A DNA stretch of 18,544 bases. Source: Cyanobacteria bacterium RUI128. GTDB taxonomy: Bacteria; Cyanobacteriota; Vampirovibrionia; Gastranaerophilales; Gastranaerophilaceae. The position numbers and the translations under genes were made by a program. Below are positions 1 through 7,315 of the stretch, one piece after another. Where the stretch lies: NCBI GenBank assembly GCA_024695725.1, contig JAILHQ010000056.1, positions 1 to 18,544 on the forward strand, given 5' to 3'. Position 1 is the stretch's first letter; every line of letters starts with the position of its first letter. Under the pieces are notes generated by a model, which was not told the origin of the DNA, made no database searches, and saw only the letters and a list, made by a program, of their open reading frames with translations.

Positions 1-411
1 TTTATCGACGACGAGAAACTAAACAGGCTGAAAATAGTTGATATCTATTCGCTTATTGAACAGAGCGGAATCAAGTTTATATCCGACAAAAAATGCTCTG
101 TTACTTATCACAAACCTTGCCATACTGAAAATGACTCAGCAATAAATATTATCAAAAATATCGAAAATATTGAATATACAGAAATGGATAACTATGACGG
201 ATGCTGCGGATTCGGGAATTTTGAGCACCCGCAATCACTGGGAGATACAAAACCCATAAGAGAGAACAAAAAAGAAAACATTAAAAAAGCAAAAGTGGAT
301 ATTTTACTCACAACCTGTGTAGGCTGTGTAATCAGCCTGAATATAATTACAAAGTTCAGACAGAAAACTCAAAGACTTATAGAATTTATCCGCCAATGTA
401 AGATAAAATAA
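1..411 (+). CDS. Fe-S oxidoreductase subunit, cysteine-rich (CCG) domain, 5'-truncated
   Basis: Reading frame 1 is open from the window edge to a TAA at 409-411, so only the last 136 residues are visible. The segment shows the cysteine-rich domain (CCG, formerly DUF224) found in GlcF, HdrB and LutA-type proteins: a 'YHKPCHT' motif, then 'CCGFG', then 'TTCVGCV' near the C terminus. In this family such cysteines bind an iron-sulfur cluster and the subunit passes electrons from a partner flavoprotein, for example in glycolate or lactate oxidation. Placement of the CCG block close to the C terminus fits a GlcF-like subunit, but the N-terminal ferredoxin part that would help decide the subfamily lies outside the window. 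The methionine at 184 is internal and not a credible start. Family assignment is firm; the exact substrate is not known. Confidence 0.8.
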   Translation, partial: FIDDEKLNRLKIVDIYSLIEQSGIKFISDKKCSVTYHKPCHTENDSAINIIKNIENIEYTEMDNYDGCCGFGNFEHPQSLGDTKPIRENKKENIKKAKVDILLTTCVGCVISLNIITKFRQKTQRLIEFIRQCKIK

Positions 412-432
412 AATTGGGGTAAATATATTATC

Positions 433-464
433 GTCACTGCGAGGCTAATGCCTCTCGCAATAAC
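433..464. repeat. Imperfect palindrome, REP-like intergenic repeat
   Basis: The arms GTCACTGCGAG (433-443) and CTCGCAATAAC (454-464) are inverted copies with two mismatches, and the inner GGC/GCC bases can extend the pairing. The left arm resembles the CGTCATTGCGAGG-type intergenic repeat that occurs in many bacterial genomes (from memory). There is no T-run directly after it, so it is a poor intrinsic terminator. Only one copy lies in this window, so repetitiveness is inferred. Confidence 0.4.
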
Positions 465-571
465 AGAGAGCATTTTACGCTTTTAAATTTTGTAAATATT
501 TCTTCCAAAACCCTTTGAAAAAATTTTATGTTTAAATCATCATGTTTTTACCAAGACCGAATGGAGGAAAT

Positions 572-835
572 ATGAAAATAGCTGCAATAAACACGGTTCA
601 AACTTTCAGAGCGAACGAACAGGCACAACAGGACAAAAAGCCTGTAAAATTCCATCCGTTTCCGGTAACTGCATGGACTGCACCGGGCGGACTCGGTGTG
701 GCTATGGTTTCAGGTATGATGCACAAACCACTTTTGCATAAAATTTCTGCGGTAATTGGTGTCGTTGCAGCAGCAACACATATAGGAATGGCAACGGCTC
801 ACCATCACCATCATAAAAAGAATATAAACGCTTAA
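572..835 (+). CDS. Small hydrophobic His-rich protein, unknown function
   Basis: An 87-residue protein of no recognised family. The start at 572 is preferred over the in-frame ATG at 542 because GGAGG sits at 563-567, five bases upstream, while 542 has no ribosome binding site. The N terminus carries 'NTVQTFRAN', similar in style to the N-terminal motifs of two other lineage-specific proteins here. The middle (about residues 27-45, Gly/Ala/Val-rich) and residues 50-70 are hydrophobic enough for one or two membrane-associated helices. A run of five histidines lies near the C terminus, followed by lysines. Only 10 bases separate it from the next membrane protein gene, so the two are probably co-transcribed. 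The histidine run could bind metal, but this is speculation. Confidence 0.7.
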   Translation: MKIAAINTVQTFRANEQAQQDKKPVKFHPFPVTAWTAPGGLGVAMVSGMMHKPLLHKISAVIGVVAAATHIGMATAHHHHHKKNINA

Positions 836-845
836 CGGAGTATAA

Positions 846-1172
846 ATGAAAGACATAAATTGGGATATTGTTTACATATTTATATTCTCGCTTTTACTCG
901 GACTTTTTATCGGGATAATATTTAAAACCCCTTACACCCTCGGGATAAAAACATTTTTCCACAACATTAGTGTAAAACTTAACCCTGATAGTCAGAAAGA
1001 TTCTAAAACCCTGATAATCGACAGGGTAACAAAAGATACCAAAGCTGTCCCGCAAAACAGTATTTTTGAAGAGCCAAAGAAGAAGGATAACGGTTTTATT
1101 ATCATTATCAAACGCATATTTAATAAACAAAAAGAAGAATCGCCAACAATACACGATGCGGTTCTGAATTAA
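846..1172 (+). CDS. Small single-pass membrane protein, unknown function
   Basis: A 108-residue protein with GGAG at 836-839 as its ribosome binding site. Residues about 8-27 form one strongly hydrophobic segment ending in 'GIIFKTPY', a typical transmembrane helix. The remaining ~80 residues are polar and lysine-rich with no recognisable domain; by the positive-inside rule this tail is probably cytoplasmic. It follows the 87-residue gene by 10 bases and ends immediately before a strong terminator, so it is the last gene of a two-gene unit. The antisense open frame at 894-1154 has no ribosome binding site or family resemblance and is a shadow. Confidence 0.7.
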   Translation: MKDINWDIVYIFIFSLLLGLFIGIIFKTPYTLGIKTFFHNISVKLNPDSQKDSKTLIIDRVTKDTKAVPQNSIFEEPKKKDNGFIIIIKRIFNKQKEESPTIHDAVLN

Positions 1173-1200
1173 AAACCTGAGAATTATCTCAGGTTTTTTA
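1171..1200. terminator. Bidirectional rho-independent terminator
   Basis: A perfect 12-bp inverted repeat (1171-1182 against 1187-1198, core CCTGAGA/TCTCAGG) with a 4-base loop is flanked by A-run and T-run. It lies between the convergent genes ending at 1172 (+) and 1205 (-), and the U-tract is present whichever strand is transcribed. Confidence 0.92.
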
Positions 1201-1204
1201 TTAT

Positions 1205-3388
1205 TTATTTCTTAAAAAATTTCTTCTTCTTTTGAACAGGCTTTTCACTTTGAGGCTCGGCCGGCTTGACCTCAGGCATCTCTACCTTTTTCGGTTCTTG
1301 TTTTACTTCTTTAACCTCTTCCTTTTTATCCGTTACAACAGATTTTTCTTCAGATTTAACCTCTTCACTCTTTGCAGGTTTTGCCTCTTCTTTCACCTCT
1401 GTTTTAGTCTCAGGAGCTGCCTTTTCCACCTTGTTTTCTGCAGGGGCTGCCTTTTCAGGTTCAGGAGCATTATTTACCCCTTTATTTACTCCCTCATTTA
1501 CCCCTTTAGAATTTACCCCTTCAGGATTTACCCCCTCTGTATTTACCCCCTTGTCGGTCATTTCTTTAACTTCAACAATATCTGTGAGGATAAGTTCAGG
1601 TTCAAGATGGTATTTTTTATACAGTTCTTCAACAGGAACTCTGTCTGTAAACTCTTTCTTTGCACCATAGTTAAGAACCTTCATATCAGAATTAGAATAA
1701 AATCTTGATATTTTCTCTCCGAACCCGCCGTCAAGCACACCGTCTTCCAGTGTGACAACAAGAGTATGGTTCTGTTTTAAGCGTTCCAACAGATCATAAT
1801 CAACCCCAGTAAGGTAAACAGGGTTAATAAGAGTGGCATCAATATTCAGTTTTTCTTTAATCAGAGCCTGAACTTTTTTGCCCAATTCAAAGAAATTACC
1901 TTCTGCAATAATAGCTATTTCAGAACCTTCTGATGCAACTTTAAACTTATTGAGTTTTGAATAATCTGTCGAATCAAACTTGCCTGATGAAACGACTTCA
2001 CCCTGCGGAACTCTTATTGCAACAGGATATTTATTTTGTTTCACTGCCCAATCAAGGATAGCGAGATATTCTTCTTTATTTGTCGGCGACATATATACAA
2101 TATTCGGAATGTTACTAATCAGAGGAATGTCAAAAACCCCGTTATGTGTAACATCACCGCAGCTAATGCCGTGACCTACAATCAAGATAACGGCAGGGGC
2201 ATTATTTATAGCCATATCCTGTGATAACTGGTCATATGCTCTTTGGATAAATGAGCTGTGAACTATCAAAACAGGTTTTCCGCCGTTCTTTGCAATACCT
2301 GAAACATAGCCGACTGCGTGTTGTTCAGCAATACCTACATCTGTATAATTTTTCCCGAGTTTTTGTCTTTCTTCAGAGAACAAACCGCAAATACCCGGAG
2401 TTGCAGGAGATACTGTTACAAAAGTTTTATCAGTCTGAGCCTTATTCATAATATAATCAACGGTTAATTTTGTGTAGGTTTCAGGCGGATTTTCAACAAC
2501 TTCAGGCTTTTTATCCATAAAGCCCGGTGTTGTCCAGTGATATTTTTCCTTATTCTGCATTGCAGGAATATAGCCTTTACCTTTTGTGGTGTGGATATGT
2601 ACTACTGTCGGTTTGTTTGTATCTTTAACCTTTTTAAACATATCTATCAGTCCCTGAAGGTCGTGTCCGTCAGAAACATAGTAATAATCATATCCGAGTG
2701 CTGTAAACATATTATTCGGAGAGGTACCGTTTGTATCTCTGAGTTCTTTGAGGTTTTTGTACAGCCCTCCGTGGTTTTCTGCTATACACATTTCGTTATC
2801 ATTAACAATTATAATCATATTTGAGCCTAATACAGCGGCATTGTTAAGCCCTTCAAGAGCTTCGCCGCCTGAGAGTGAGCCGTCACCGATGAGCGCAATA
2901 ACGTTATACTTTTCGCCCTTCAAATCTCTTGCTTTTGCCATACCGGATGCAAGAGTAACAGAAGTTGAAGTATGCCCCATAATAAAGAAATCGTGCGGGC
3001 TTTCGTTAAAGTTAGAGAACCCTGTGATATTCTGATGATGAAGCGGATCAATAAACGCATCTTTTCTGCCTGTCAGCATCTTGTGCGGGTAGCACTGGTG
3101 CGAAGTATCAAAAATAAATTTATCTGTCGGCGAATCAAACACATAGTGCATAGCAATTGTGACTTCTACTATACCTAAATCAGGCCCGACGTGACCGCCT
3201 ACTAAATTGGTTTTGTTGAGAATTGCACCTCTGATATCTTTTGCAAGACTTTCCATCTGTTTAACGGTAAATTCTTTAATATCCTTCGGTTCATTAACCT
3301 TTTCAAGTGTTTTGTAATGCACTTCCGCAAGCACTGAAACACTGCACGCAACAAACAATGCGACAATTAAGCTCAATATTTTTTTCAT
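1205..3388 (-). CDS. Exported DXS-like thiamine-diphosphate enzyme with repetitive charged tail
   Basis: A 727-residue protein of the transketolase/1-deoxyxylulose-5-phosphate synthase (DXS) family. The start is supported by GGGGAG at 3397-3402, eight bases upstream. Residues 1-21 look like a Sec signal peptide (Lys-Lys, hydrophobic core, 'VLA' before E22); Cys15 makes a lipoprotein reading possible but the lipobox is poor. The core (about 25-605) has the thiamine-diphosphate motif 'GDGSLSGG' (168-175) through 'NDN', 'GGHVGP' (H66, like E. coli H49), and catalytic 'IAEQHAV' with E355 (E370). By hand alignment the equivalents of E. coli R99, Y392 and R420 are Leu116, His377 and a deleted loop, and the D427 position is Gly411; H431 and R478 are kept (H415, R459). 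Residues 608-727 are a tail of GVN repeats, then Glu/Lys/Pro-rich sequence ending in lysines. Family is firm; DXS activity is doubtful and export is inferred. Confidence 0.88.
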   Translation of the reverse strand: MKKILSLIVALFVACSVSVLAEVHYKTLEKVNEPKDIKEFTVKQMESLAKDIRGAILNKTNLVGGHVGPDLGIVEVTIAMHYVFDSPTDKFIFDTSHQCYPHKMLTGRKDAFIDPLHHQNITGFSNFNESPHDFFIMGHTSTSVTLASGMAKARDLKGEKYNVIALIGDGSLSGGEALEGLNNAAVLGSNMIIIVNDNEMCIAENHGGLYKNLKELRDTNGTSPNNMFTALGYDYYYVSDGHDLQGLIDMFKKVKDTNKPTVVHIHTTKGKGYIPAMQNKEKYHWTTPGFMDKKPEVVENPPETYTKLTVDYIMNKAQTDKTFVTVSPATPGICGLFSEERQKLGKNYTDVGIAEQHAVGYVSGIAKNGGKPVLIVHSSFIQRAYDQLSQDMAINNAPAVILIVGHGISCGDVTHNGVFDIPLISNIPNIVYMSPTNKEEYLAILDWAVKQNKYPVAIRVPQGEVVSSGKFDSTDYSKLNKFKVASEGSEIAIIAEGNFFELGKKVQALIKEKLNIDATLINPVYLTGVDYDLLERLKQNHTLVVTLEDGVLDGGFGEKISRFYSNSDMKVLNYGAKKEFTDRVPVEELYKKYHLEPELILTDIVEVKEMTDKGVNTEGVNPEGVNSKGVNEGVNKGVNNAPEPEKAAPAENKVEKAAPETKTEVKEEAKPAKSEEVKSEEKSVVTDKKEEVKEVKQEPKKVEMPEVKPAEPQSEKPVQKKKKFFKK
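1470..1551 (-). repeat. In-frame tandem repeat encoding GVN units
   Basis: Six imperfect units, most of about 15 bases (ATTTACCCC core on the plus strand), encode six consecutive 'x-x-GVN' pieces in the tail of the DXS-like protein (residues about 613-640). Two units are shorter, giving 4-residue steps. The repeat is in frame, so gain or loss of a unit would change tail length without breaking the gene. It marks the boundary between the enzyme core and the low-complexity tail. Confidence 0.75.
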
Positions 3389-3417
3389 AATTAAAACTCC
3401 CCTTATTCTATATAAGT

Positions 3418-3447
3418 TTTATAGCATAATAATAAGCCCAAGTGCAA
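3418..3447 (-). promoter_or_regulatory. Predicted sigma-70 promoter of the DXS-like gene
   Basis: On the minus strand TTGCAC (3442-3447) is followed after 18 bases by TATAAA (3418-3423), which is preceded by TG in the extended -10 position. The expected transcript start is about 3411, 23 bases before the start codon. The intergenic gap also holds the terminator of the upstream gene, which supports an independent transcription unit. Confidence 0.6.
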
Positions 3448-3487
3448 GCATAATCTTGATTTTGTTTAAATTTCGGAATAAATTTTT

Positions 3488-3521
3488 ACAAAAAAATAAC
3501 CGACTCTTTGAGAGCCGGTTA
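3488..3521 (-). terminator. Rho-independent terminator of the GH57 gene
   Basis: On the minus strand TAACCGGCTCT (3521-3511) pairs with AGAGTCGGTTA (3507-3497), with one G-T wobble and a 3-base loop, followed by a run of seven T (3496-3490). It lies 20 bases after the GH57 stop codon. Confidence 0.88.
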
Positions 3522-3541
3522 CTTTATACTTTTATAAATAA

Positions 3542-5266
3542 TTAGTCAGCATATAGCGGTGCAAGTTTCTTTTCCTGTTGAGGAATTACACCTTCAGCAA
3601 TCGGCAAGTACACTCTGTAATCAATTACAGGGAAGCAGTTGTCGATGCTTTCTATTTCTTTTAATTTTGCATCATCAATATTACCTGACTCAATCATATC
3701 GGCAATAGTACTGAATCTGTCAACGTGCTCGTTAAATCTGTCAGTAGCATAATCTTTAGCCTGCCAAGTAGTGATTAAGAACGGCCAGTCTGAACTTTGC
3801 AATAAGAGATTTTCTCTTGCAAGCTGGTTCAGTGCTCTGTGAAGCAACTTATCTTCCGGAATTGTTTCATATTTAGAAACAATTTCAGTGATACGTTTTT
3901 CACAAGAGTGAATAATCGGCCACATCCATTCTGTCAGGTGGTTCATCCATACATAGAAGTGTCCGCCTTGTCCCCAAGAAGATTCAGGGATCTGAATAGC
4001 TTCTTTTGGAGGATACTTAGTAATGTATTCGCCAGCTGTCATTCTTTCAATGTCAGGAATGTAGTTGTTGAATTTCTTGATAACCTGTTTAATAAATTCA
4101 ACACCTTCAAACCACCAGTGTCCGAACAACTCAGTATCGAAGGATACCATAACAAGACCTTCCTGTCCGTTATGAGCCTTCTTATAATCGTTCAACAAGT
4201 GATAAATCAAGGTTGTATAGTGATCAGAGTTTTCATTGATCTTGTTAAGTGCCAATACCGGATCGTATAACATCTTATCGCCTAAATCTGTTGTAGGTGA
4301 TGTTATTCTCCAATAGTGCATACCTGATTTATCATCACGTTTGTGGAATTCTCTGAAGCATCCGTCACCAGGATATCCGTCAGCAGCAGACCATACCTGA
4401 TAACCTGCTCTGTCGTTTCTGCCCATTACTGCAACCTGTGCATCAGGTAACCAGTATGCAGAATATGTATCATATCCGGTTGGTTCTCTTTCAGGAAGCG
4501 GAATGTATTCAATGTTTCCGTAAACACCGATTACACGTCTGTTACCGATTGAGTTACCACCTTCGATAACGTGAGATTCCGTAAAGAAGTATTCAATATC
4601 ATTGTTTTGAAGAGTAACTTCAATAGCCGGTCTCCAGTGTTTTTGTCCGTCTTTTCCTACGAATTCATAACCCTGACGGTAAGCACATTCAGGTAACCAA
4701 GCACCTTTTGCTTTCTTACCGAATAATCTCTTTGTTGTATCAGAACCTACTTTGAATTGAGCGTTCAGGTTGTTATCGGTTGCAAGCAGCGGAGAGAAAC
4801 CGTGTGTTGCACCTGATGTTGTAATTTCAATACAACCCAAGTCCTGATATTTCTTGAAGTATTTAACCAAATTCATCTCGTACTTGTTAACAAAATCATC
4901 TCTTAATTTGTTCCACAAATCAAAATAGTATTTAGCCAAATAGCTTAAATGTTGAGAATGAGGCACGTCTGGATCAGGATATCTGTCTAAGTCCTTTGAT
5001 ACAGCCTTAATTTGAGCATCAATATACTTCAGGAAGCCCTGTTGTAAATGCTCATCATTCAACTGTTCAGCAAGAATCGGAGTGATACCTACTGTTAATT
5101 TTGCCTTAATACCTTCATCCCATAATTCAGAAATAGCGTTCAATAATGGAACATATGTTTCTGCCATACATTCATAAAGGTTTTCTTCACCGAATGGCCA
5201 CATACCAGCTTTTCTGTAGTATGGAAGGTGACTGTGTAACATAAATACAAATTGTCCTACTGACAT
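3542..5266 (-). CDS. Glycoside hydrolase family 57, probable 1,4-alpha-glucan branching enzyme
   Basis: A 574-residue GH57/DUF1957 protein. The family signatures are all visible: 'HSHLPY' near residues 11-16, 'EITTSGATHGFSP' (~147-159), 'WLPECAYR' (190-197) with the predicted nucleophile E193, 'SFDTELFGHWWFEG' (375-388) with predicted acid/base D377, and 'GGHFYVWMNHLTEW' (434-447). These match the branching-enzyme subgroup typified by Thermus TTHA1902 and Thermococcus TK1436 (520 to ~675 residues) better than GH57 amylases or pullulanases. Such enzymes add alpha-1,6 branches to glycogen-like storage glucan in the cytoplasm; no signal peptide is present. Two adjacent ATGs exist (5269 and 5266). 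GGAGG at 5272-5276 is only two bases from the first but five from the second, so 5266 is preferred. The gene stands alone with its own terminator. Family is certain; branching over hydrolytic activity is likely but not proven. Confidence 0.9.
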   Translation of the reverse strand: MSVGQFVFMLHSHLPYYRKAGMWPFGEENLYECMAETYVPLLNAISELWDEGIKAKLTVGITPILAEQLNDEHLQQGFLKYIDAQIKAVSKDLDRYPDPDVPHSQHLSYLAKYYFDLWNKLRDDFVNKYEMNLVKYFKKYQDLGCIEITTSGATHGFSPLLATDNNLNAQFKVGSDTTKRLFGKKAKGAWLPECAYRQGYEFVGKDGQKHWRPAIEVTLQNNDIEYFFTESHVIEGGNSIGNRRVIGVYGNIEYIPLPEREPTGYDTYSAYWLPDAQVAVMGRNDRAGYQVWSAADGYPGDGCFREFHKRDDKSGMHYWRITSPTTDLGDKMLYDPVLALNKINENSDHYTTLIYHLLNDYKKAHNGQEGLVMVSFDTELFGHWWFEGVEFIKQVIKKFNNYIPDIERMTAGEYITKYPPKEAIQIPESSWGQGGHFYVWMNHLTEWMWPIIHSCEKRITEIVSKYETIPEDKLLHRALNQLARENLLLQSSDWPFLITTWQAKDYATDRFNEHVDRFSTIADMIESGNIDDAKLKEIESIDNCFPVIDYRVYLPIAEGVIPQQEKKLAPLYAD

Positions 5267-5440
5267 CATTGCCTCCGTTTAGTGTTTTAATATATCTACT
5301 TTATAATTTTCCTACAATATTATAATTAAAAGTATAGTACAAATGTCGAAAAAATATAATACTTTTGGGCTAATTCGAGCGAACAATGTTACAAAAGTTT
5401 ACGATTACGTGAAATATCAAGGATATATTTTTTATGATAT

Positions 5441-5472
5441 AAAAAAAACTCCGAAAATTTTTCCGGAGTTTT
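5441..5472 (-). terminator. Rho-independent terminator of the NTF2-like gene
   Basis: AAAACTCCG (5445-5453) and CGGAGTTTT (5464-5472) form an inverted repeat, and on the minus strand the stem is followed by a run of eight T (5448-5441). It lies about 20 bases downstream of the stop codon at 5494. Confidence 0.85.
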
Positions 5473-5493
5473 CTGTGTATTATGTTATTAAAT

Positions 5494-5964
5494 TTACTGA
5501 GCGTTTATTAGCATCTGAACCTTTGTTTGCATCATTTCTTCAATAATCAGCCACTTTCCGTTAGGCTGTTTTTTGACAACGAAATATGCTTTCAGTTTGT
5601 AAGATTCGCCTGACGGCTGCCTTAAAGATGAAAGTCTGTAAGTATCCGTACCTGTCTGGTCAACTTTTATGTTTGTATAATTATTTTTATACTTTCTTAC
5701 CTTTGCAACAACCTGAGCTTTTCTCATTTCACTGATATATCGCTGGGTATTTGTAACTCTTGTAACAGTTGAGCCGTCAGGTTTAACAACTTCTCTTATT
5801 ATTCTTGCTGTTGGAGAATACATAGTTGTAACAGACGGTTCATAATTATTGGCAGCATTAACGTAACTGTTAAAAAATGCCAATGCCTCCTGCTTTGTGC
5901 TTGCGGCAAACACTGATGTCGCCATTGTCATAACTGCCAATATTGTTAATAATATTTTTTTCAT
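5494..5964 (-). CDS. Small secreted protein, NTF2/SnoaL-like fold
   Basis: A 156-residue protein with a clear Sec signal peptide: 'MKK', a hydrophobic core and 'VFA' with predicted cleavage after A20. The mature part begins with an amphipathic helix ('EALAFFNSYVNAANN'), then alternating strand-like segments, and ends with 'VVKKQPNGKWLIIEEMM', a pattern common in NTF2-like/SnoaL-like domains. No catalytic residues can be assigned. The ribosome binding site is AAGGAT about eight bases upstream, and an extended -10 sequence (TGTTATAAA on the minus strand, 5985-5993) suggests its own promoter in the 82-base gap after lysC. It has its own terminator. The fold call is tentative; secretion to periplasm or beyond is well supported. 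Confidence 0.72.
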   Translation of the reverse strand: MKKILLTILAVMTMATSVFAASTKQEALAFFNSYVNAANNYEPSVTTMYSPTARIIREVVKPDGSTVTRVTNTQRYISEMRKAQVVAKVRKYKNNYTNIKVDQTGTDTYRLSSLRQPSGESYKLKAYFVVKKQPNGKWLIIEEMMQTKVQMLINAQ

Positions 5965-6046
5965 TTTCTTATCCTTATTACTGATTTATAACATACTCTT
6001 CACATGTGTATAACGAATTTCATAAAAAATTGTTCATTTTTTATTT

Positions 6047-7315
6047 TTAAACGTCGGGAAGAGTTCCTTTGACTTCCGCAATTTCATCACAGTCAAGGTT
6101 GAAGGCTTTATGTAGTGCGATTACGGCTTTATCAGCATCAAGTTCGTCAACCAGACAACTTATTTTGATTTCACTTGTAGATATCATTTTAATATTTATA
6201 TCTTGTCCGGCCAAAGTATTGAACATAGATGCAGCTATACCCGGACGGTCAATCATGCCTGCACCAACAATTGAAACCTTGGCAATATGCTCATCAACCT
6301 GAAATCTGCTTGCGCCGATATCATCCTTCATTGCATCTAAGGTTTTTAAAGTTTTGTCCAAATCAGACTTATCAATAGTAAATGCAATGTCGTTAGTATT
6401 TTCCAGCTTACGTGCATAAGACTGGATAATCATATCTACAGAAATATTTGCATCAGAAAGTTTTGAGAATATCTGTGCCGCACGTCCCGGAACGTCGGGA
6501 ACATCACAGACAACTATTCTAAGCTGAGACAAATCGGATGCAACACCCGTAACAGGTTTTTGAAGTTCCATATCTTCTACTCCTACAATTAATGTACCTA
6601 AATTTTCTAATTTAAAACTGCTTCTTACCCTGAGCGGAACATTAAACATTTTAGCAGTTTCAACGGCTCTCGGATGCAATACATTCGCACCGACTCTGGC
6701 AAGTTCAAGCATTTCTTCGTAAGAAACCAAGTCAAGTCTTGATGCTGTCGGAACAAGCCGAGGATCTGTTGTGTATACACCCTCAACATCAGTGTAAATA
6801 TCGCATCTTGCTGCCTCAAGTGCAGCAGCAAGCGCAACCGCAGAAGTATCAGAACCTCCGCGTCCGAGTGTTGTAATTTCACCGTCAGGTGTAACCCCCT
6901 GGAAACCTGCGATTACAACAACTTTACCCTGATTTAAATAATTCTTTATTCTGTCGGTTTTTATATCGACAATTCTTGCTTTTGAATGGACGTTCTCAGT
7001 AATAATGCCAACCTGCATAGCATTCATACTTACGGCATCTCCGCCTGCCTCCTGAATAGCCATAGCCAAAAGTGCAATAGATATTCCTTCCCCTGTTGAT
7101 AACAGCATATCCATTTCACGTACTGACGGATTCGGAGCAATCTCTTTTGCCATTTTCACAAGATGGTCTGTTGTATGGCCCATTGCAGACACTACAACTA
7201 CGACATCATGACCAAGATTCTTTTCTCTCAGTATTGTATTGGCAACATTCTTTATCTTATCTGTATCAGCAACAGACGTGCCACCAAATTTCTGAACTAT
7301 TATCTCCCTACTCAT
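6047..7315 (-). CDS. lysC: Aspartate kinase (aspartokinase)
   Basis: A 422-residue aspartokinase, which phosphorylates aspartate in the first step to lysine, threonine, methionine and diaminopimelate. Visible motifs are 'QKFGGTSV' (residues 8-15), 'STGEGISIALLA', 'GFQGVTPDGEITTLGRGGSDTSA' in two blocks with the ATP and substrate residues, and 'DIYTDVEGVYTTDPR'. Two ACT domains follow from about residue 260 to the end and would bind feedback-inhibiting amino acids. The length matches the short LysC class of Bacillus and Corynebacterium. The start ATG overlaps the end of the TPR gene by 8 bases, with AAGGA just upstream, so translation is probably coupled. A second ribosome binding site and ATG lie inside the gene before the ACT domains. 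No homoserine dehydrogenase fusion is present. Confidence 0.95.
   Translation of the reverse strand: MSREIIVQKFGGTSVADTDKIKNVANTILREKNLGHDVVVVVSAMGHTTDHLVKMAKEIAPNPSVREMDMLLSTGEGISIALLAMAIQEAGGDAVSMNAMQVGIITENVHSKARIVDIKTDRIKNYLNQGKVVVIAGFQGVTPDGEITTLGRGGSDTSAVALAAALEAARCDIYTDVEGVYTTDPRLVPTASRLDLVSYEEMLELARVGANVLHPRAVETAKMFNVPLRVRSSFKLENLGTLIVGVEDMELQKPVTGVASDLSQLRIVVCDVPDVPGRAAQIFSKLSDANISVDMIIQSYARKLENTNDIAFTIDKSDLDKTLKTLDAMKDDIGASRFQVDEHIAKVSIVGAGMIDRPGIAASMFNTLAGQDINIKMISTSEIKISCLVDELDADKAVIALHKAFNLDCDEIAEVKGTLPDV
6569..6584 (-). promoter_or_regulatory. Internal ribosome binding site and ATG for a lysC beta subunit
   Basis: Inside lysC the minus strand has AGGAG (6584-6580), an 8-base spacer and an in-frame ATG (6571-6569, residue 249). 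Translation from here to 6047 would give a 174-residue protein made of the two ACT domains only. In Bacillus subtilis aspartokinase II and Corynebacterium glutamicum LysC, an in-frame internal start at the equivalent place makes the beta subunit of an alpha2beta2 enzyme. Spacing is ideal; actual use is inferred by analogy. Confidence 0.6.

Noticed and set aside
542..571. Upstream in-frame ATG that would extend the 87-residue protein by ten residues
   Set aside because: It has no ribosome binding site, while GGAGG at 563-567 is correctly spaced for the ATG at 572.
894..1154. Open frame of 86 codons antisense to the small membrane protein
   Set aside because: It is a shadow of a better-supported gene with a ribosome binding site and terminator, and has no recognisable features.
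1232..1708. Two plus-strand open frames opposite the DXS-like tail
   Set aside because: Their Phe/Leu/Ser-rich repetitive products come from reading the complement of the low-complexity Glu/Lys/GVN tail; no ribosome binding site.
5343..5546. Open frame of 67 codons on the plus strand
   Set aside because: It spans the terminator at 5441-5472 and the 3' end of the NTF2-like gene, has no ribosome binding site and gives a non-descript protein.
6001..6046. AT-only inverted repeat after lysC, considered as a terminator
   Set aside because: The stem has no G-C pairs and would be too weak; read-through or rho-dependent ending is as likely.
6625..6882. Minus-strand frame of 85 codons inside lysC
   Set aside because: It is an out-of-frame shadow of the aspartokinase, leucine-rich with no ribosome binding site.
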